Assembly (NCBI GenBank): GCA_902768715.1
Contig: CACXMH010000037.1
Span: 1 to 55,806 of the forward strand
Reading direction: 5' to 3'
Source: Fibrobacter succinogenes
Lineage (GTDB): Bacteria > Fibrobacterota > Fibrobacteria > Fibrobacterales > Fibrobacteraceae
DNA: 55,806 nt
Part shown: positions 27,797 to 35,953 of the stretch, piece by piece
How positions within the stretch are numbered: position 1 is the stretch's first letter
Layout of the letters: each line of letters opens with the position of its first letter
The notes under the pieces: generated by a model
The model's input: only the letters and a program-made list of their open reading frames with translations
Database searches by the model: none
What the model was told of the DNA's origin: nothing
Translations under genes and position numbers: made by a program

Positions 27797-28588
27797 ATGT
27801 GGCAGAATCTCAATTTCAACTTTGAACCCTACGACTGGTTGCTCATCTTTATGGTGACGGCCCTGGGTACAGCCAGTGCCTACATGAAGGACCCGCAGCT
27901 CAAGGCGGTGGCGGCCACCATCCCGATTCCTTGCGGATTTGCCTACATTGCGGTTGGCCTCCCCATGGGAGCGGCCAACGCCATTTCGGCCCTGCTCTGC
28001 CTCATGTATGTTCATGTGGTACGCATCGGGCACAACAAGCTGCATATCCCTATCGTTCCCGCCATCATTATCGGGCTTGCCATTTTTGTACTTATCGGCA
28101 CAACGCTCCAGCCAATCGTTCCCGACAGCGAACCAGTATTTTACGGGGTCTGCCTCTTCGATTTCCTGCTAGGGATTCTCATTTTCATCAAGCAGCCCTA
28201 CAAGTCGGGAGTGCCCTACAAGACTCCCCTGCCGGTCTATATCAAGGCTCCGGCCATCGCCTTCGTGGTAGCGGGGCTCATGGTCATCAAGCGGCTCATG
28301 GGAGGGTTCTGCACCAGTTTTCCCATGATGAACTCCATCGTGAGTTACGAATCCCGCTATTCCCTGGGTGACCAGTGCCGGCAGCTGCCGTTGTTCCTGA
28401 TTGCAGGCCCAATCATGTTTATCGAGATGCGGCTTCTGGAAACACGGCTAGGGCTGAACCACTGGATTGTCCTTTTGTGCGGGTATATCCTTTTCGCCTT
28501 CATTTACTGGCCCTTGAACAAGCGGTTGAAACTGAAAAACGCCAAGGCGGATAGGGCCTACCGGCATTGGGTACGGCACCATGGATGA
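27797..28588 (+). CDS. Polytopic membrane protein of unknown function
   Basis: 263 aa with about eight hydrophobic segments, a conserved-looking GGFCTSFPMMN stretch near the middle and a basic C-terminus. No family recognised. It overlaps trmO by 8 nt and follows the phosphatidyltransferase by 27 nt, so it belongs to the same operon; a lipid or envelope role is only a guess. Confidence 0.6.
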   Translation: MWQNLNFNFEPYDWLLIFMVTALGTASAYMKDPQLKAVAATIPIPCGFAYIAVGLPMGAANAISALLCLMYVHVVRIGHNKLHIPIVPAIIIGLAIFVLIGTTLQPIVPDSEPVFYGVCLFDFLLGILIFIKQPYKSGVPYKTPLPVYIKAPAIAFVVAGLMVIKRLMGGFCTSFPMMNSIVSYESRYSLGDQCRQLPLFLIAGPIMFIEMRLLETRLGLNHWIVLLCGYILFAFIYWPLNKRLKLKNAKADRAYRHWVRHHG

Positions 28589-29261
28589 ATTCAATTTCAA
28601 GACCGTCGCCCGAATCAGGAGCGATTTCCCCGAAAAGTTCGGGATTCCAAGGCAGAGCGGAATCCTGAAGGAGCTCCGGTCGCAAATCGTCTTCGAAAAG
28701 GAGTTCCGCAATCCTGACGCCATACGCGGTCTAGAAGGATTCAGCCACCTGTGGCTCCTGTGGATTTTTTCCGAAAATGTCCGGGACACCTGGAAACCTA
28801 CGGTCCGGCCGCCCCGCCTGGGCGGCAACACCCGTCTGGGAGTGTTCGCCACACGGTCTAGCTTTCGGCCAAACCCGTTGGCCATGTCCTGCGTAAAGAT
28901 CGAAGAAATCCGTAACGACAAGGAAAACGGCCCTGTCATCGTAGTAAGCGGGGCAGACCTGATGGACGGCACGCCCATCGTGGATATCAAGCCCTACCTC
29001 CCCTACGCCGACAGCATCCCCGACGCCGTCGGGGGCTTTGCGGCAACCGCTCCGGAATCCAGGCTGCAGGTGGAAATCCCTGATGCCGAACTCCAGAAAA
29101 TTCCGGCGGAAAAACGCATCGCCCTGATAGAACTGTTGCGGCAGGACCCGCGCCCCCATTACCAGGACGACCCCTCACGAATCTATGGATTGAAATTCGC
29201 CGGGCACGAAATCAAGTTCCGCGTGCAAGGCGAATCCCTTACCGTCATTGATATAATATGA
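28581..29261 (+). CDS. trmO: tRNA (N6-threonylcarbamoyladenosine-37 N6)-methyltransferase TrmO
   Basis: 226 aa. TsaA/YaeB fold motifs: ARIRSDFPEKFGIPRQSG, GLEGFSHLWLLW, LGVFATRSSFRPNP, and LMDGTPIVDIKPYLPYAD with DPSRIYGLKF near the end. In E. coli TrmO methylates t6A37 of tRNA-Thr. It is the third tRNA-modification or processing gene in this stretch. Confidence 0.9.
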   Translation: MDEFNFKTVARIRSDFPEKFGIPRQSGILKELRSQIVFEKEFRNPDAIRGLEGFSHLWLLWIFSENVRDTWKPTVRPPRLGGNTRLGVFATRSSFRPNPLAMSCVKIEEIRNDKENGPVIVVSGADLMDGTPIVDIKPYLPYADSIPDAVGGFAATAPESRLQVEIPDAELQKIPAEKRIALIELLRQDPRPHYQDDPSRIYGLKFAGHEIKFRVQGESLTVIDII

Positions 29262-29276
29262 AAAATATTCTATCTT
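29248..29276 (+). promoter_or_regulatory. Promoter of the ABC-F gene, apparently giving a leaderless mRNA
   Basis: TTGATA (29248-29253), 17-nt spacer, TATCTT (29271-29276). The ATG is at 29283, where transcription should start. Confidence 0.5.
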
Positions 29277-29282
29277 TGGCCC

Positions 29283-30875
29283 ATGCTTAACGTTTCTAAT
29301 GTCAGTCTTCAATACGGTAGCCGCGTCCTCTTCAAAGAGGTGAACCTTTCTTTTAAGCGCGGCAACTGCTACGGAGTCATCGGCGCGAACGGCGCCGGAA
29401 AATCTACCTTCCTGAAAATCCTTTCGGGCGAACTCGAACCCAACACCGGCGAGGTCACCAAGGACCCGGGCGAACGCATCGCAGTCCTCAAGCAGGACCA
29501 CTTCGCCTACGAACAGAACACCGTTCTCGAAACCGTCATGATGGGCTTCCCCGAACTCTACGAGCTGGGCAAGAAGCGCGACGAACTCTATGCGCTCCCC
29601 GAAATGACCGAAGAACAGGGCATGCAGGCCATGGAAATCGAGACCCGCTTCGGTGAAATCGGCGGTTACGAAGCCGACTCCAACGCGGCCGTGCTTCTGA
29701 AGGGCCTCGGCATTCCCGAAGAATTCCACTACAGCCTCATGGCAGACTTGGACGCCGGCCTCAAGGTGCGCGTGCTCCTCGCCCAGGCTCTGTTTGGCAA
29801 CCCGGACATTTTGCTCTTGGACGAACCGACGAACCACTTGGATTTGGAAACCGTCGGCTGGCTCGAAGACTACCTCGAACGCTTCGAGAACATCGTGATC
29901 GTGGTGAGCCACGACCGTCACTTCCTCAATGCGGTCTGCACCCACACCTGCGACATTGACTACGGCAAGATCAACATTTACGGCGGTAACTACGAATTCT
30001 GGTATGCAGCTAGCCAGCTCGCCCAGAAGCAGCGCAAGGACCAGAACCGCCGCGCCGAAGAAAAGATCGAAGAACTCAAGGCGTTCATCCGCCGTTTCGC
30101 CTCTAACGCCGCCAAGGCCAAGCAGGCAACCTCCCGTAAGAAGCTCCTCGACAAGATGACCGTTGAAGAAATGCCGGCATCGAGCCGTAAGTTCCCGTGG
30201 GTCAACTTCAAGATGGACCGCGAACCGGGCAAGATCGTGCTCGAAGTCAAGAACGCCACCATCGATGGCGGCGACGGCATTATCTGCAAGAACTTTGACT
30301 TTAGTCTGAACAGCGGCGACAAAGTTGCCCTCGTCGGTGAATACGACACCCTGAAGACCGCATTCTTCCAGCTCATCGCCGAAGAAACCAAGGCTCCCGA
30401 AGGCGTGCTCAAGTGGGGCAACACCATCAGCTACAGCTATTTCCCGAAAAACAACGACGCCTACTTCGGTACGGACCTCTCCCTGGTGGATTGGCTGCGC
30501 CAGTACAGCAAGGAACAGGACGAAACCTTCATCCGCGGGTTCCTCGGCCGCATGCTCTTTACCGGCGAAGAAGCATTGAAGAGCGCAAACGTGCTCAGCG
30601 GTGGCGAGAAGGTGCGCTGCATGCTCAGCCGCATGATGCTCAGCAACGCGAACTGCCTCCTGCTCGACGAACCGACCGCCCACCTCGACCTGGAAGCCAT
30701 CACCGCCCTCAACAACGGCCTCACCGCCTTCCAGGGCCCAATCATCTTCTGCTCTCAGGACCACGAATTCGTGCAGACGGTGGCAAACCGCGTCTTGGAA
30801 CTCACGCCGAACGGTGTGCTTGACCGCAGCATCACCTTCGACGAATGGCTGGAGTCCAAAAAAAAGAAAAAATAG
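29283..30875 (+). CDS. ABC-F ATPase, YbiT type
   Basis: 530 aa. NBD1 has Walker A GANGAGKS (34-41), Walker B DILLLDEPTNHLD and VVSHDRHF; the P-site-tRNA-interaction linker with KIEELKAFIRRF...ATSRKKLLDK follows. NBD2 keeps LSGGEKVRC and LLLDEPTAHLD, but its Walker A reads GEYDTLKT without the GxGKS glycines, and its switch motif reads SQDHEF, so site 2 probably binds or hydrolyses ATP poorly. The overall order and the ALPEM segment match E. coli YbiT/EttA-like ribosome-associated factors. Confidence 0.87.
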   Translation: MLNVSNVSLQYGSRVLFKEVNLSFKRGNCYGVIGANGAGKSTFLKILSGELEPNTGEVTKDPGERIAVLKQDHFAYEQNTVLETVMMGFPELYELGKKRDELYALPEMTEEQGMQAMEIETRFGEIGGYEADSNAAVLLKGLGIPEEFHYSLMADLDAGLKVRVLLAQALFGNPDILLLDEPTNHLDLETVGWLEDYLERFENIVIVVSHDRHFLNAVCTHTCDIDYGKINIYGGNYEFWYAASQLAQKQRKDQNRRAEEKIEELKAFIRRFASNAAKAKQATSRKKLLDKMTVEEMPASSRKFPWVNFKMDREPGKIVLEVKNATIDGGDGIICKNFDFSLNSGDKVALVGEYDTLKTAFFQLIAEETKAPEGVLKWGNTISYSYFPKNNDAYFGTDLSLVDWLRQYSKEQDETFIRGFLGRMLFTGEEALKSANVLSGGEKVRCMLSRMMLSNANCLLLDEPTAHLDLEAITALNNGLTAFQGPIIFCSQDHEFVQTVANRVLELTPNGVLDRSITFDEWLESKKKKK

Positions 30876-30906
30876 CCTATTTTGTCAAAAATAGCCCCTT
30901 TTTCCC

Positions 30907-30935
30907 TTGACAGAGTGAATCTACATTTATATATT
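30907..30935 (+). promoter_or_regulatory. Promoter of tRNA-Asp
   Basis: TTGACA (30907-30912), 17-nt spacer, TATATT (30930-30935), 35 nt before the tRNA. Confidence 0.8.
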
Positions 30936-30970
30936 TGCTCCGTTGCTTGGGAAACCGGGCAAACCACAAT

Positions 30971-31046
30971 GGGGTGGTAGCTCAATTTTGGTTAGAGCAC
31001 CGGCCTGTCACGCCGGAGGTTGCGAGTTCAAGCCTCGTCTATCCCG
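30971..31046 (+). tRNA. tRNA-Asp (anticodon GTC)
   Basis: 76 nt. Acceptor GGGGTGG/CTATCCC (with G-T pairs), D-arm GCTC/GAGC, anticodon stem CCGGC/GCCGG with loop CTGTCAC, T-arm GCGAG/CTCGT with TTCAAGC. The accessory island begins directly after it, but I found no repeat of its 3' end that would mark an integrase site. Confidence 0.93.
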
Positions 31047-31049
31047 CGA

Positions 31050-31077
31050 AAGCCCTCTCAAAAGAGAGGGCTTTTCT
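31050..31077 (+). terminator. Terminator of tRNA-Asp
   Basis: AAGCCCTCT, CAAAAG-type loop, AGAGGGCTT, then a T-rich tail. Confidence 0.85.
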
Positions 31078-31089
31078 TATATTTCCACC

Positions 31090-31151
31090 TAGAGGGCCGA
31101 GCGCGGGACACCAGCGGCCCTCCCGGCCCTTCGGGCTTCGATCCCTAACGC
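31090..31151 (+). repeat. ~62-bp direct repeat, left copy
   Basis: Shares AGGGCCGAGC, then GCGGCCCTCCCGGCCCTTCG, GGGCTTCGATC and CTAACGCA with 33688-33750, in the same orientation. The two copies bracket the three-gene cassette 31247-33619. The remaining sequence to 31246 shows nothing recognisable. Confidence 0.75.
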
Positions 31152-31246
31152 AAAATTCACACAGCAGTCCTTACAAACCGTTCTAAGCGATATACATCAT
31201 CAAAAGAACTTCTTTGTGAATCCTACGCCGTTCAAACAACAGTAAT

Positions 31247-31711
31247 CTACAGCGAATATGATGCAGGAGTATTTACAACAATCAATTTCGCATTCAGTGC
31301 ACTGATTTTCTTCATGCCCTTTTGAATCAGTGGCGAAGATACAGGGAAATGGTTCTTACCTACAACAAACGCAAGTTTTTGTTGATCACAATCAGGATTC
31401 AGTCGAGGATCCGCAAGAGAAGTCTCAAGTTGTTTGATAGCGTGTCCAATATTACCACCCTTCAATTCTACAAAACAAAATAGCGGACTCGATCTTTCTA
31501 CAAGCAGCTTATCACAGCGCAAGCTGCTCTCTGCAGACGGGATAACACTCCCATCGACATTTACCTTCAGGCAAGACTTCTTTGACTTATTAACAAAAGT
31601 AATGCTGCTTTTCTGTTCTTCGAACTTGATGTTAGAATCCCTAGTCGAACAACAAGAGCCTTTGGGCAACAAACCCGCCCATTCCTTCAATGCCGATTCA
31701 AACTTTTTCAT
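31247..31711 (-). CDS. Putative PD-(D/E)xK nuclease-like partner of the AAA ATPase
   Basis: 154 aa. The centre reads LRCDKLLVE...FCFVELKGGNIGHAIKQLETSL: an acidic residue, a strand, then E-L-K and a helix, the usual order of a PD-(D/E)xK core (D87-region, E..K). It overlaps the ATPase gene by 4 nt (ATGA), so both are made together. A small nuclease-like protein coupled to an AAA_15/21 ATPase is a common defence-module layout, but I do not recognise this pair by name. Catalysis is inferred from the motif only. Confidence 0.6.
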   Translation of the reverse strand: MKKFESALKEWAGLLPKGSCCSTRDSNIKFEEQKSSITFVNKSKKSCLKVNVDGSVIPSAESSLRCDKLLVERSSPLFCFVELKGGNIGHAIKQLETSLADPRLNPDCDQQKLAFVVGKNHFPVSSPLIQKGMKKISALNAKLIVVNTPASYSL

Positions 31712-32877
31712 AGATCAAGCAGCCGGCTAAATTCGTTCGAAATATCCAGTGATGCAGAATCCAGGAACGACTGCGCAATCAGCCGGTTTTCCTTGTCCAT
31801 CAAGTTCTTTACGCGCCCGTTGCTTACACCATAAACGCGAACATCGTCAAAATCAACAAAATCCTTTTGACCCACAATCTTCTCAGCACTCTGCCTAGCA
31901 GCATCTCTCTTCGCTGCAGAATCGTGCGCCTGAATCAAATTATTCAACGAAGACAGTATATATGGGCTATGGGTACTTACAAACAAGGAATTGTTCGAAT
32001 TCCCGTTCAGCTTCTGGGCGAACCACTTAACAAGCCCGTACTGTGCCTTCGGGAATAGATTCTGTTCAGGTTCTTCAAGGAAAACCTTGACACCGCAATT
32101 TTTCAGGTAGTTATCGGCAATCCCCATATTTTTCAGTTTTGGGTCTTGCTCAATAATATCCTTAAGCATCAGGTCTGTCTGCATTTTCCGGAGACTCGCC
32201 GGCTCGGACACAAGCGAGATATCGAACAGATATGACAAAAGGGCATACTGCGGAATCAAAGACTGCAGGCCGCTTGAAGCATTAGAGAACTTCAACTGTT
32301 TCCCGTTCAATGCTACATGGTCCGACTTGTCCGCATCATCATAGAAATACGACACGCCCATATTCAGAATATCCAACTTGTGCCGGTTGTCAAAATTTCG
32401 GCGTGCCACATCCCATTCCGCCATATAGTTGCGAATGTTGTTGAACTTGTCAAAGTTTACATCGAGCCAATTTGGGATAGACGCAACAATGTTACGCTCT
32501 GCAGGGATATAGGTGTTTTTTGTACGCCTATAATTCCAACGCTTATTTGTCCATTCAAAATGCGTTCCAATGAGCAGATTCTTATCAAAGTTTATCTTGA
32601 ACTGTAAAGTCTCCGACTTATAGGAAATTTCAGAACCCGGATAGGCATAACCATCCAGTTTATGGAATAAAACCAAATGGTACTTTACCACGTCTGGATT
32701 TACCCAATCGCCCGGGGACTGAGTCAATTGAATATGTTTTTCAATCCAATTGCAGAAACTGGCAATTTTAAGGATAGTGCTCTTGCCCGAGCTCTGCGGC
32801 CCGACAAGGACATTAATCCTCTTGAAATCCACCACAGCCTGTTTGACAGGTCCAAAATTCTTAATTGACAGCTTCAT
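31708..32877 (-). CDS. SMC/OLD-like AAA ATPase (AAA_15/AAA_21 type)
   Basis: 389 aa from ATG 32877 (MKLSIKNFGPVKQAVVDFKR); a longer reading from 32916 adds a poorly conserved leader. Walker A GPQSSGKST (26-34), ABC-like signature NASSGLQSLIP, Walker B VKVFLEEPEQNLFP and VSTHSPYIL. No TOPRIM domain after it. It lies between a membrane-anchored protein gene (upstream, 40 nt) and the nuclease-like gene (downstream, overlapping), so it is likely the sensor or motor of a three-gene defence operon. Confidence 0.82.
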   Translation of the reverse strand: MKLSIKNFGPVKQAVVDFKRINVLVGPQSSGKSTILKIASFCNWIEKHIQLTQSPGDWVNPDVVKYHLVLFHKLDGYAYPGSEISYKSETLQFKINFDKNLLIGTHFEWTNKRWNYRRTKNTYIPAERNIVASIPNWLDVNFDKFNNIRNYMAEWDVARRNFDNRHKLDILNMGVSYFYDDADKSDHVALNGKQLKFSNASSGLQSLIPQYALLSYLFDISLVSEPASLRKMQTDLMLKDIIEQDPKLKNMGIADNYLKNCGVKVFLEEPEQNLFPKAQYGLVKWFAQKLNGNSNNSLFVSTHSPYILSSLNNLIQAHDSAAKRDAARQSAEKIVGQKDFVDFDDVRVYGVSNGRVKNLMDKENRLIAQSFLDSASLDISNEFSRLLDL

Positions 32878-32917
32878 ACCACAAAAATACAAATTCATCT
32901 TGTCACAAAGTGACAAA

Positions 32918-33619
32918 TCATGAGATTTTGGCGGATTTTTTGCCGTTCTTCGGAATTTTGCTTATATACGGTTCGAAATACTTATCGAAATTCTCATCGG
33001 AGAGTTCGTTGTTCCAGAAGGCCTCTATATCTCGTTCTAGCTCAATAACGTCTTGGGTGTTGGCCAACTTGTTCAGCATATCGAGCGCTTCCTGATTCAG
33101 CCAGACATCTTGCAAGGTGGCAACGCCCTTATCTGCGAAAGCTGCCCTCACCTGCTCAAAAGCCTTCATGAACACTTCCCTTTGCGTAAGGATAACCTGG
33201 AGTTCCCTTGAATTCAGTTCAAGGAATCTTTTCATAATCTTTTCTAATTGGCCTATAATCACCGGATCAGACTTAAAAATCAGTTTCGCCATGCCAAACG
33301 TATTGCAGACTAGACTTCTATGTTCCTGCTGTTTTTTCACGTTTGATTCATTCTGCAAAATTCCCAACTTGAGATTTACACTCGGGTATTTCGTAATAAA
33401 AACTCGCCCGCAATCAGCAAAAACCTTGTAGATATCAAGGATTCTGTTTTCTCGATCCAGCAGAAGTTTCTGCTCATGGCTGTTTTTTTGGAAACGATAT
33501 TGATACCAGGCAATCAAGATTGTCGCCACAACTAACAAAAGGGAGAACAAACCTAACACGCAGGTGTTAAGGAATGTAGAGTTGAGAAATTGGTCGGTAG
33601 CGAGCTCACAATAATCCAT
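32918..33619 (-). CDS. Single-pass membrane protein, first gene of the AAA operon
   Basis: 233 aa. One transmembrane helix (about 17-40, LGLFSLLLVVATILIAWYQY) and a long, helical, charged cytoplasmic part. No family recognised. TATATT ends 7 nt before ATG 33619, so the mRNA may be leaderless. Forty nt ahead of the ATPase gene, same strand. Confidence 0.62.
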   Translation of the reverse strand: MDYCELATDQFLNSTFLNTCVLGLFSLLLVVATILIAWYQYRFQKNSHEQKLLLDRENRILDIYKVFADCGRVFITKYPSVNLKLGILQNESNVKKQQEHRSLVCNTFGMAKLIFKSDPVIIGQLEKIMKRFLELNSRELQVILTQREVFMKAFEQVRAAFADKGVATLQDVWLNQEALDMLNKLANTQDVIELERDIEAFWNNELSDENFDKYFEPYISKIPKNGKKSAKIS

Positions 33620-33687
33620 ACATGGTAATATAATAACTTCTTTATTTAAAAAAGAGCAATCCCCGCTGCGCAGCCCCTTATACCCGC

Positions 33688-33750
33688 CTAAGGGCCGAGC
33701 ACAATATACGGGCGGCCCTCCCGGCCCTTCGGGCTTCGATCACTAACGCA
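33688..33750 (+). repeat. ~62-bp direct repeat, right copy
   Basis: Partner of 31090-31151; differs mainly in a ~12-bp inner stretch. It lies in the 164-bp gap between two gene modules. Confidence 0.75.
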
Positions 33751-33783
33751 GAAAGCGGAAAGCAAGATTCCCAAACGCCTATC

Positions 33784-34611
33784 TTATGGCGTACTCGCAT
33801 CCGAATTCTTCAATGTAATTACAAGCCTTATGATATTTCCTGTAGCGTACATAATGTATTCAAGAACATTTGATGTCGCTCTATCATGATGTTTTGCAAA
33901 ATCGTTATTGAAATGTGTATATGCTTCTAAAAGTTTTCTAAAATCATCAGAGATTTCAGATGGTATACCATGCTCCTTCAAAAAAGAGCAATACTCATTT
34001 ATTAAATTCTCTAGTGCTTTATCGGATCTAAATACTTCCTGGAAGAATCTCTCCAAAGCTTTGCGGAAACCATCCGCAACCTTACTAGGATTATCCGATT
34101 TTTCTGAATAATCCCGCAACGCTTCAGACCACGCCTTTTCAGCATCAGGATATTCTTTAAGCCACGACAAAGGTGCGGAAACTAGATTATCGTCAAATTC
34201 AGGGACTCCTTTCGGGAAAATAAAAATCCCATCTTTGTCAGAAATTAGTTCATATGGAATATTTAATTCCCCTAAACTTTTTTCAATAAAAGACCAAATT
34301 GCTTTTTTATAATTTATTCGACCACGATTAGAGTTTCCAGGCGTATAAGAATTATACAATGCAACGGCATTAACAACCACCTCTTTCAACGAAGCGCATT
34401 CTTGAAAAGAATTAGATACCTGATAAGACGAGTCATAACTTGTATTCCATGGTTTACCAATGGTAATAAAATACTCACAACAATCATTATCAGAGTATTG
34501 CACGCAATCTAAATTAGAAGTAAAATTACAAAACCTGTTTTTCAAAGCCTCAAACTTTGACTTATCATCAAAACCCAAGCCCAATCGTTCTCTATAGTCC
34601 GCCCATTTCAT
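33784..34611 (-). CDS. Protein of unknown function with an abortive-infection-like helical C-terminus
   Basis: 275 aa with a strong AGGAGG-type ribosome site before ATG 34611. The N-terminal ~100 residues are mixed; the C-terminal ~130 are helical (GFRKALERFFQEVF, EISDDFRKLLEAYTHFNNDF, AKHHDRATSNVLEYIMYATG). This tail is reminiscent of Abi-type C-terminal or HEPN-like bundles, but I do not see an Rx4-6H catalytic motif. It follows the cyclase-like gene by 27 nt and is probably its partner. Confidence 0.55.
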   Translation of the reverse strand: MKWADYRERLGLGFDDKSKFEALKNRFCNFTSNLDCVQYSDNDCCEYFITIGKPWNTSYDSSYQVSNSFQECASLKEVVVNAVALYNSYTPGNSNRGRINYKKAIWSFIEKSLGELNIPYELISDKDGIFIFPKGVPEFDDNLVSAPLSWLKEYPDAEKAWSEALRDYSEKSDNPSKVADGFRKALERFFQEVFRSDKALENLINEYCSFLKEHGIPSEISDDFRKLLEAYTHFNNDFAKHHDRATSNVLEYIMYATGNIIRLVITLKNSDASTP

Positions 34612-34638
34612 TGTTTTATTTCCTCCTTTTTTCGGCTT

Positions 34639-35640
34639 TTAACTATTTTCCGCATCAACTGAAGTATCTGCTGGTATTCGGAGTACGTCCTTCATTATTC
34701 GTTCATCGTATGTTACATTCAAATTCAAGACGAGGTCTTTCCTATTCACTTGAGCGCACTTGGTATTGTGATACACCCATGCCCATTTGTACTTCATGAT
34801 AATCTTCTCTCGTTCAAGAATCTTCTTTTCATCACGGAAATCAATATCGTCGTAATTACAGTACACCGCTATCTGCTTTTTAAGGACCGCCTTATGCAAG
34901 TTCAGCACCCTGCATTGAGCATCGTCCCTATCTTGATTCAAATGCCGCTGGATTTGCGCGGCATCCCCATTGTATTGGTCAGATAAAGCATTAATCAGCT
35001 GTTCCTCGTTACCCCTGATAAAAGGCCAAATGTCCTGAACAGTAATATAGTTCAAATAATCCAGGGTTTTGTAGGCAATCCCTTCAAAACGGATGAAGAC
35101 GCTTTTAATCCATGTTATAAAATACTGCAAAGACTGGTCATCAGCATATTTAGCAGTTAACGAGGTCAGAATATCCATTACGGCATCGTCTATCGCAATG
35201 AATGGATACTTGACAGCATGTTCCATTGCAACAACCTTGATCAAGACCTCGCCCACAAGATGCGATTCATCGATATAAAGGGGTCCCACAGAAATTCCGC
35301 CCCGTAGCAAGATTCCATGCTCTAGAACAAATTTTCTTTGAATGTCGATGATAGTCTGCAAAAATGTCAATATGCGAATAGGTTCAAGAGATGTATCGCC
35401 CTTCTTAAGGCAAACGAGAACATTATCAGAAAAAATCCGTTGATGAAAATCAATTTGTGCCAATTTCAGTATTTTGGATGATTGCATATTGTTGACAACC
35501 GCAATTGAATCATCTATTGCGGAGCACAAATCATCAATAAATTTTTGCGCAACTTCCCTGCCTTTGTTAAAGTTTTCCTTGTAGCCAAGGACATCGAAGT
35601 AGGCTGCGTAGTGATCTGATAATTCAATACACTTTATCAT
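34639..35640 (-). CDS. Class III nucleotidyl cyclase-like protein
   Basis: 333 aa. I choose ATG 35640 (MIKCIELSDHYAAYFDVLGY) because a consensus promoter predicts transcription starting there. Cyclase-fold signs: AAYFDVLGYKE with the first metal Asp, FSDNVLVCL with the second, then LLRGGISVGPLYIDE and VLIKVVAMEHAVKYPFIAID, the order seen in class III cyclases. The remaining C-terminal ~130 residues are of unknown kind. Such enzymes make cyclic nucleotides (cAMP/cGMP, or cCMP/cUMP in Pycsar defence). Product specificity cannot be read from the sequence. Confidence 0.6.
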   Translation of the reverse strand: MIKCIELSDHYAAYFDVLGYKENFNKGREVAQKFIDDLCSAIDDSIAVVNNMQSSKILKLAQIDFHQRIFSDNVLVCLKKGDTSLEPIRILTFLQTIIDIQRKFVLEHGILLRGGISVGPLYIDESHLVGEVLIKVVAMEHAVKYPFIAIDDAVMDILTSLTAKYADDQSLQYFITWIKSVFIRFEGIAYKTLDYLNYITVQDIWPFIRGNEEQLINALSDQYNGDAAQIQRHLNQDRDDAQCRVLNLHKAVLKKQIAVYCNYDDIDFRDEKKILEREKIIMKYKWAWVYHNTKCAQVNRKDLVLNLNVTYDERIMKDVLRIPADTSVDAENS

Positions 35641-35647
35641 ATGAAAC

Positions 35648-35676
35648 ATTCTAGCAAATAGATAAGATTCTGTCAA
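35648..35676 (-). promoter_or_regulatory. Promoter of the cyclase-like gene
   Basis: Reverse strand TTGACA (35676-35671), 17-nt spacer, TAGAAT (35653-35648); ATG 35640 begins 7 nt after the -10 box. The rest of 35677-35953 is AT-rich with no gene. Confidence 0.7.
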
Positions 35677-35953
35677 ATAACAAACATAATGTACTTGAAC
35701 CAAAGATGGATGTTTATTCCGAACAGTTTATCCCATCTTTTGACAGCCGATCCTAATATTTCAGTGTAGCCATTACAAGTGCATCCATCCTAAAAAATTG
35801 ATTAATCTCAGGTATTTTCAATTAATTCATTCTAATAAAGCTCGTCCTCTCCTTCCAAAGGAGGGCCAATCATATAAGCATCTACGGATAATAATAAAAT
35901 TTTAGTACTAAAAAATACTACAATTATAAAAACTTAATCCAATAGGAATATTT

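Noticed and set aside
26630-28045. 471-codon reverse frame across pgsA-like and membrane genes
   Set aside because: His/Asp/Gly-rich shadow with no motif, spanning two well-supported forward genes.
29175-30764. 529-codon reverse frame antisense to the ABC-F gene
   Set aside because: Shadow; the forward gene has all ABC-F landmarks.
30971-31046. tRNA-Asp as the integration site of the island
   Set aside because: The island starts right after it, but I found no duplicated tRNA 3' end and no integrase gene.
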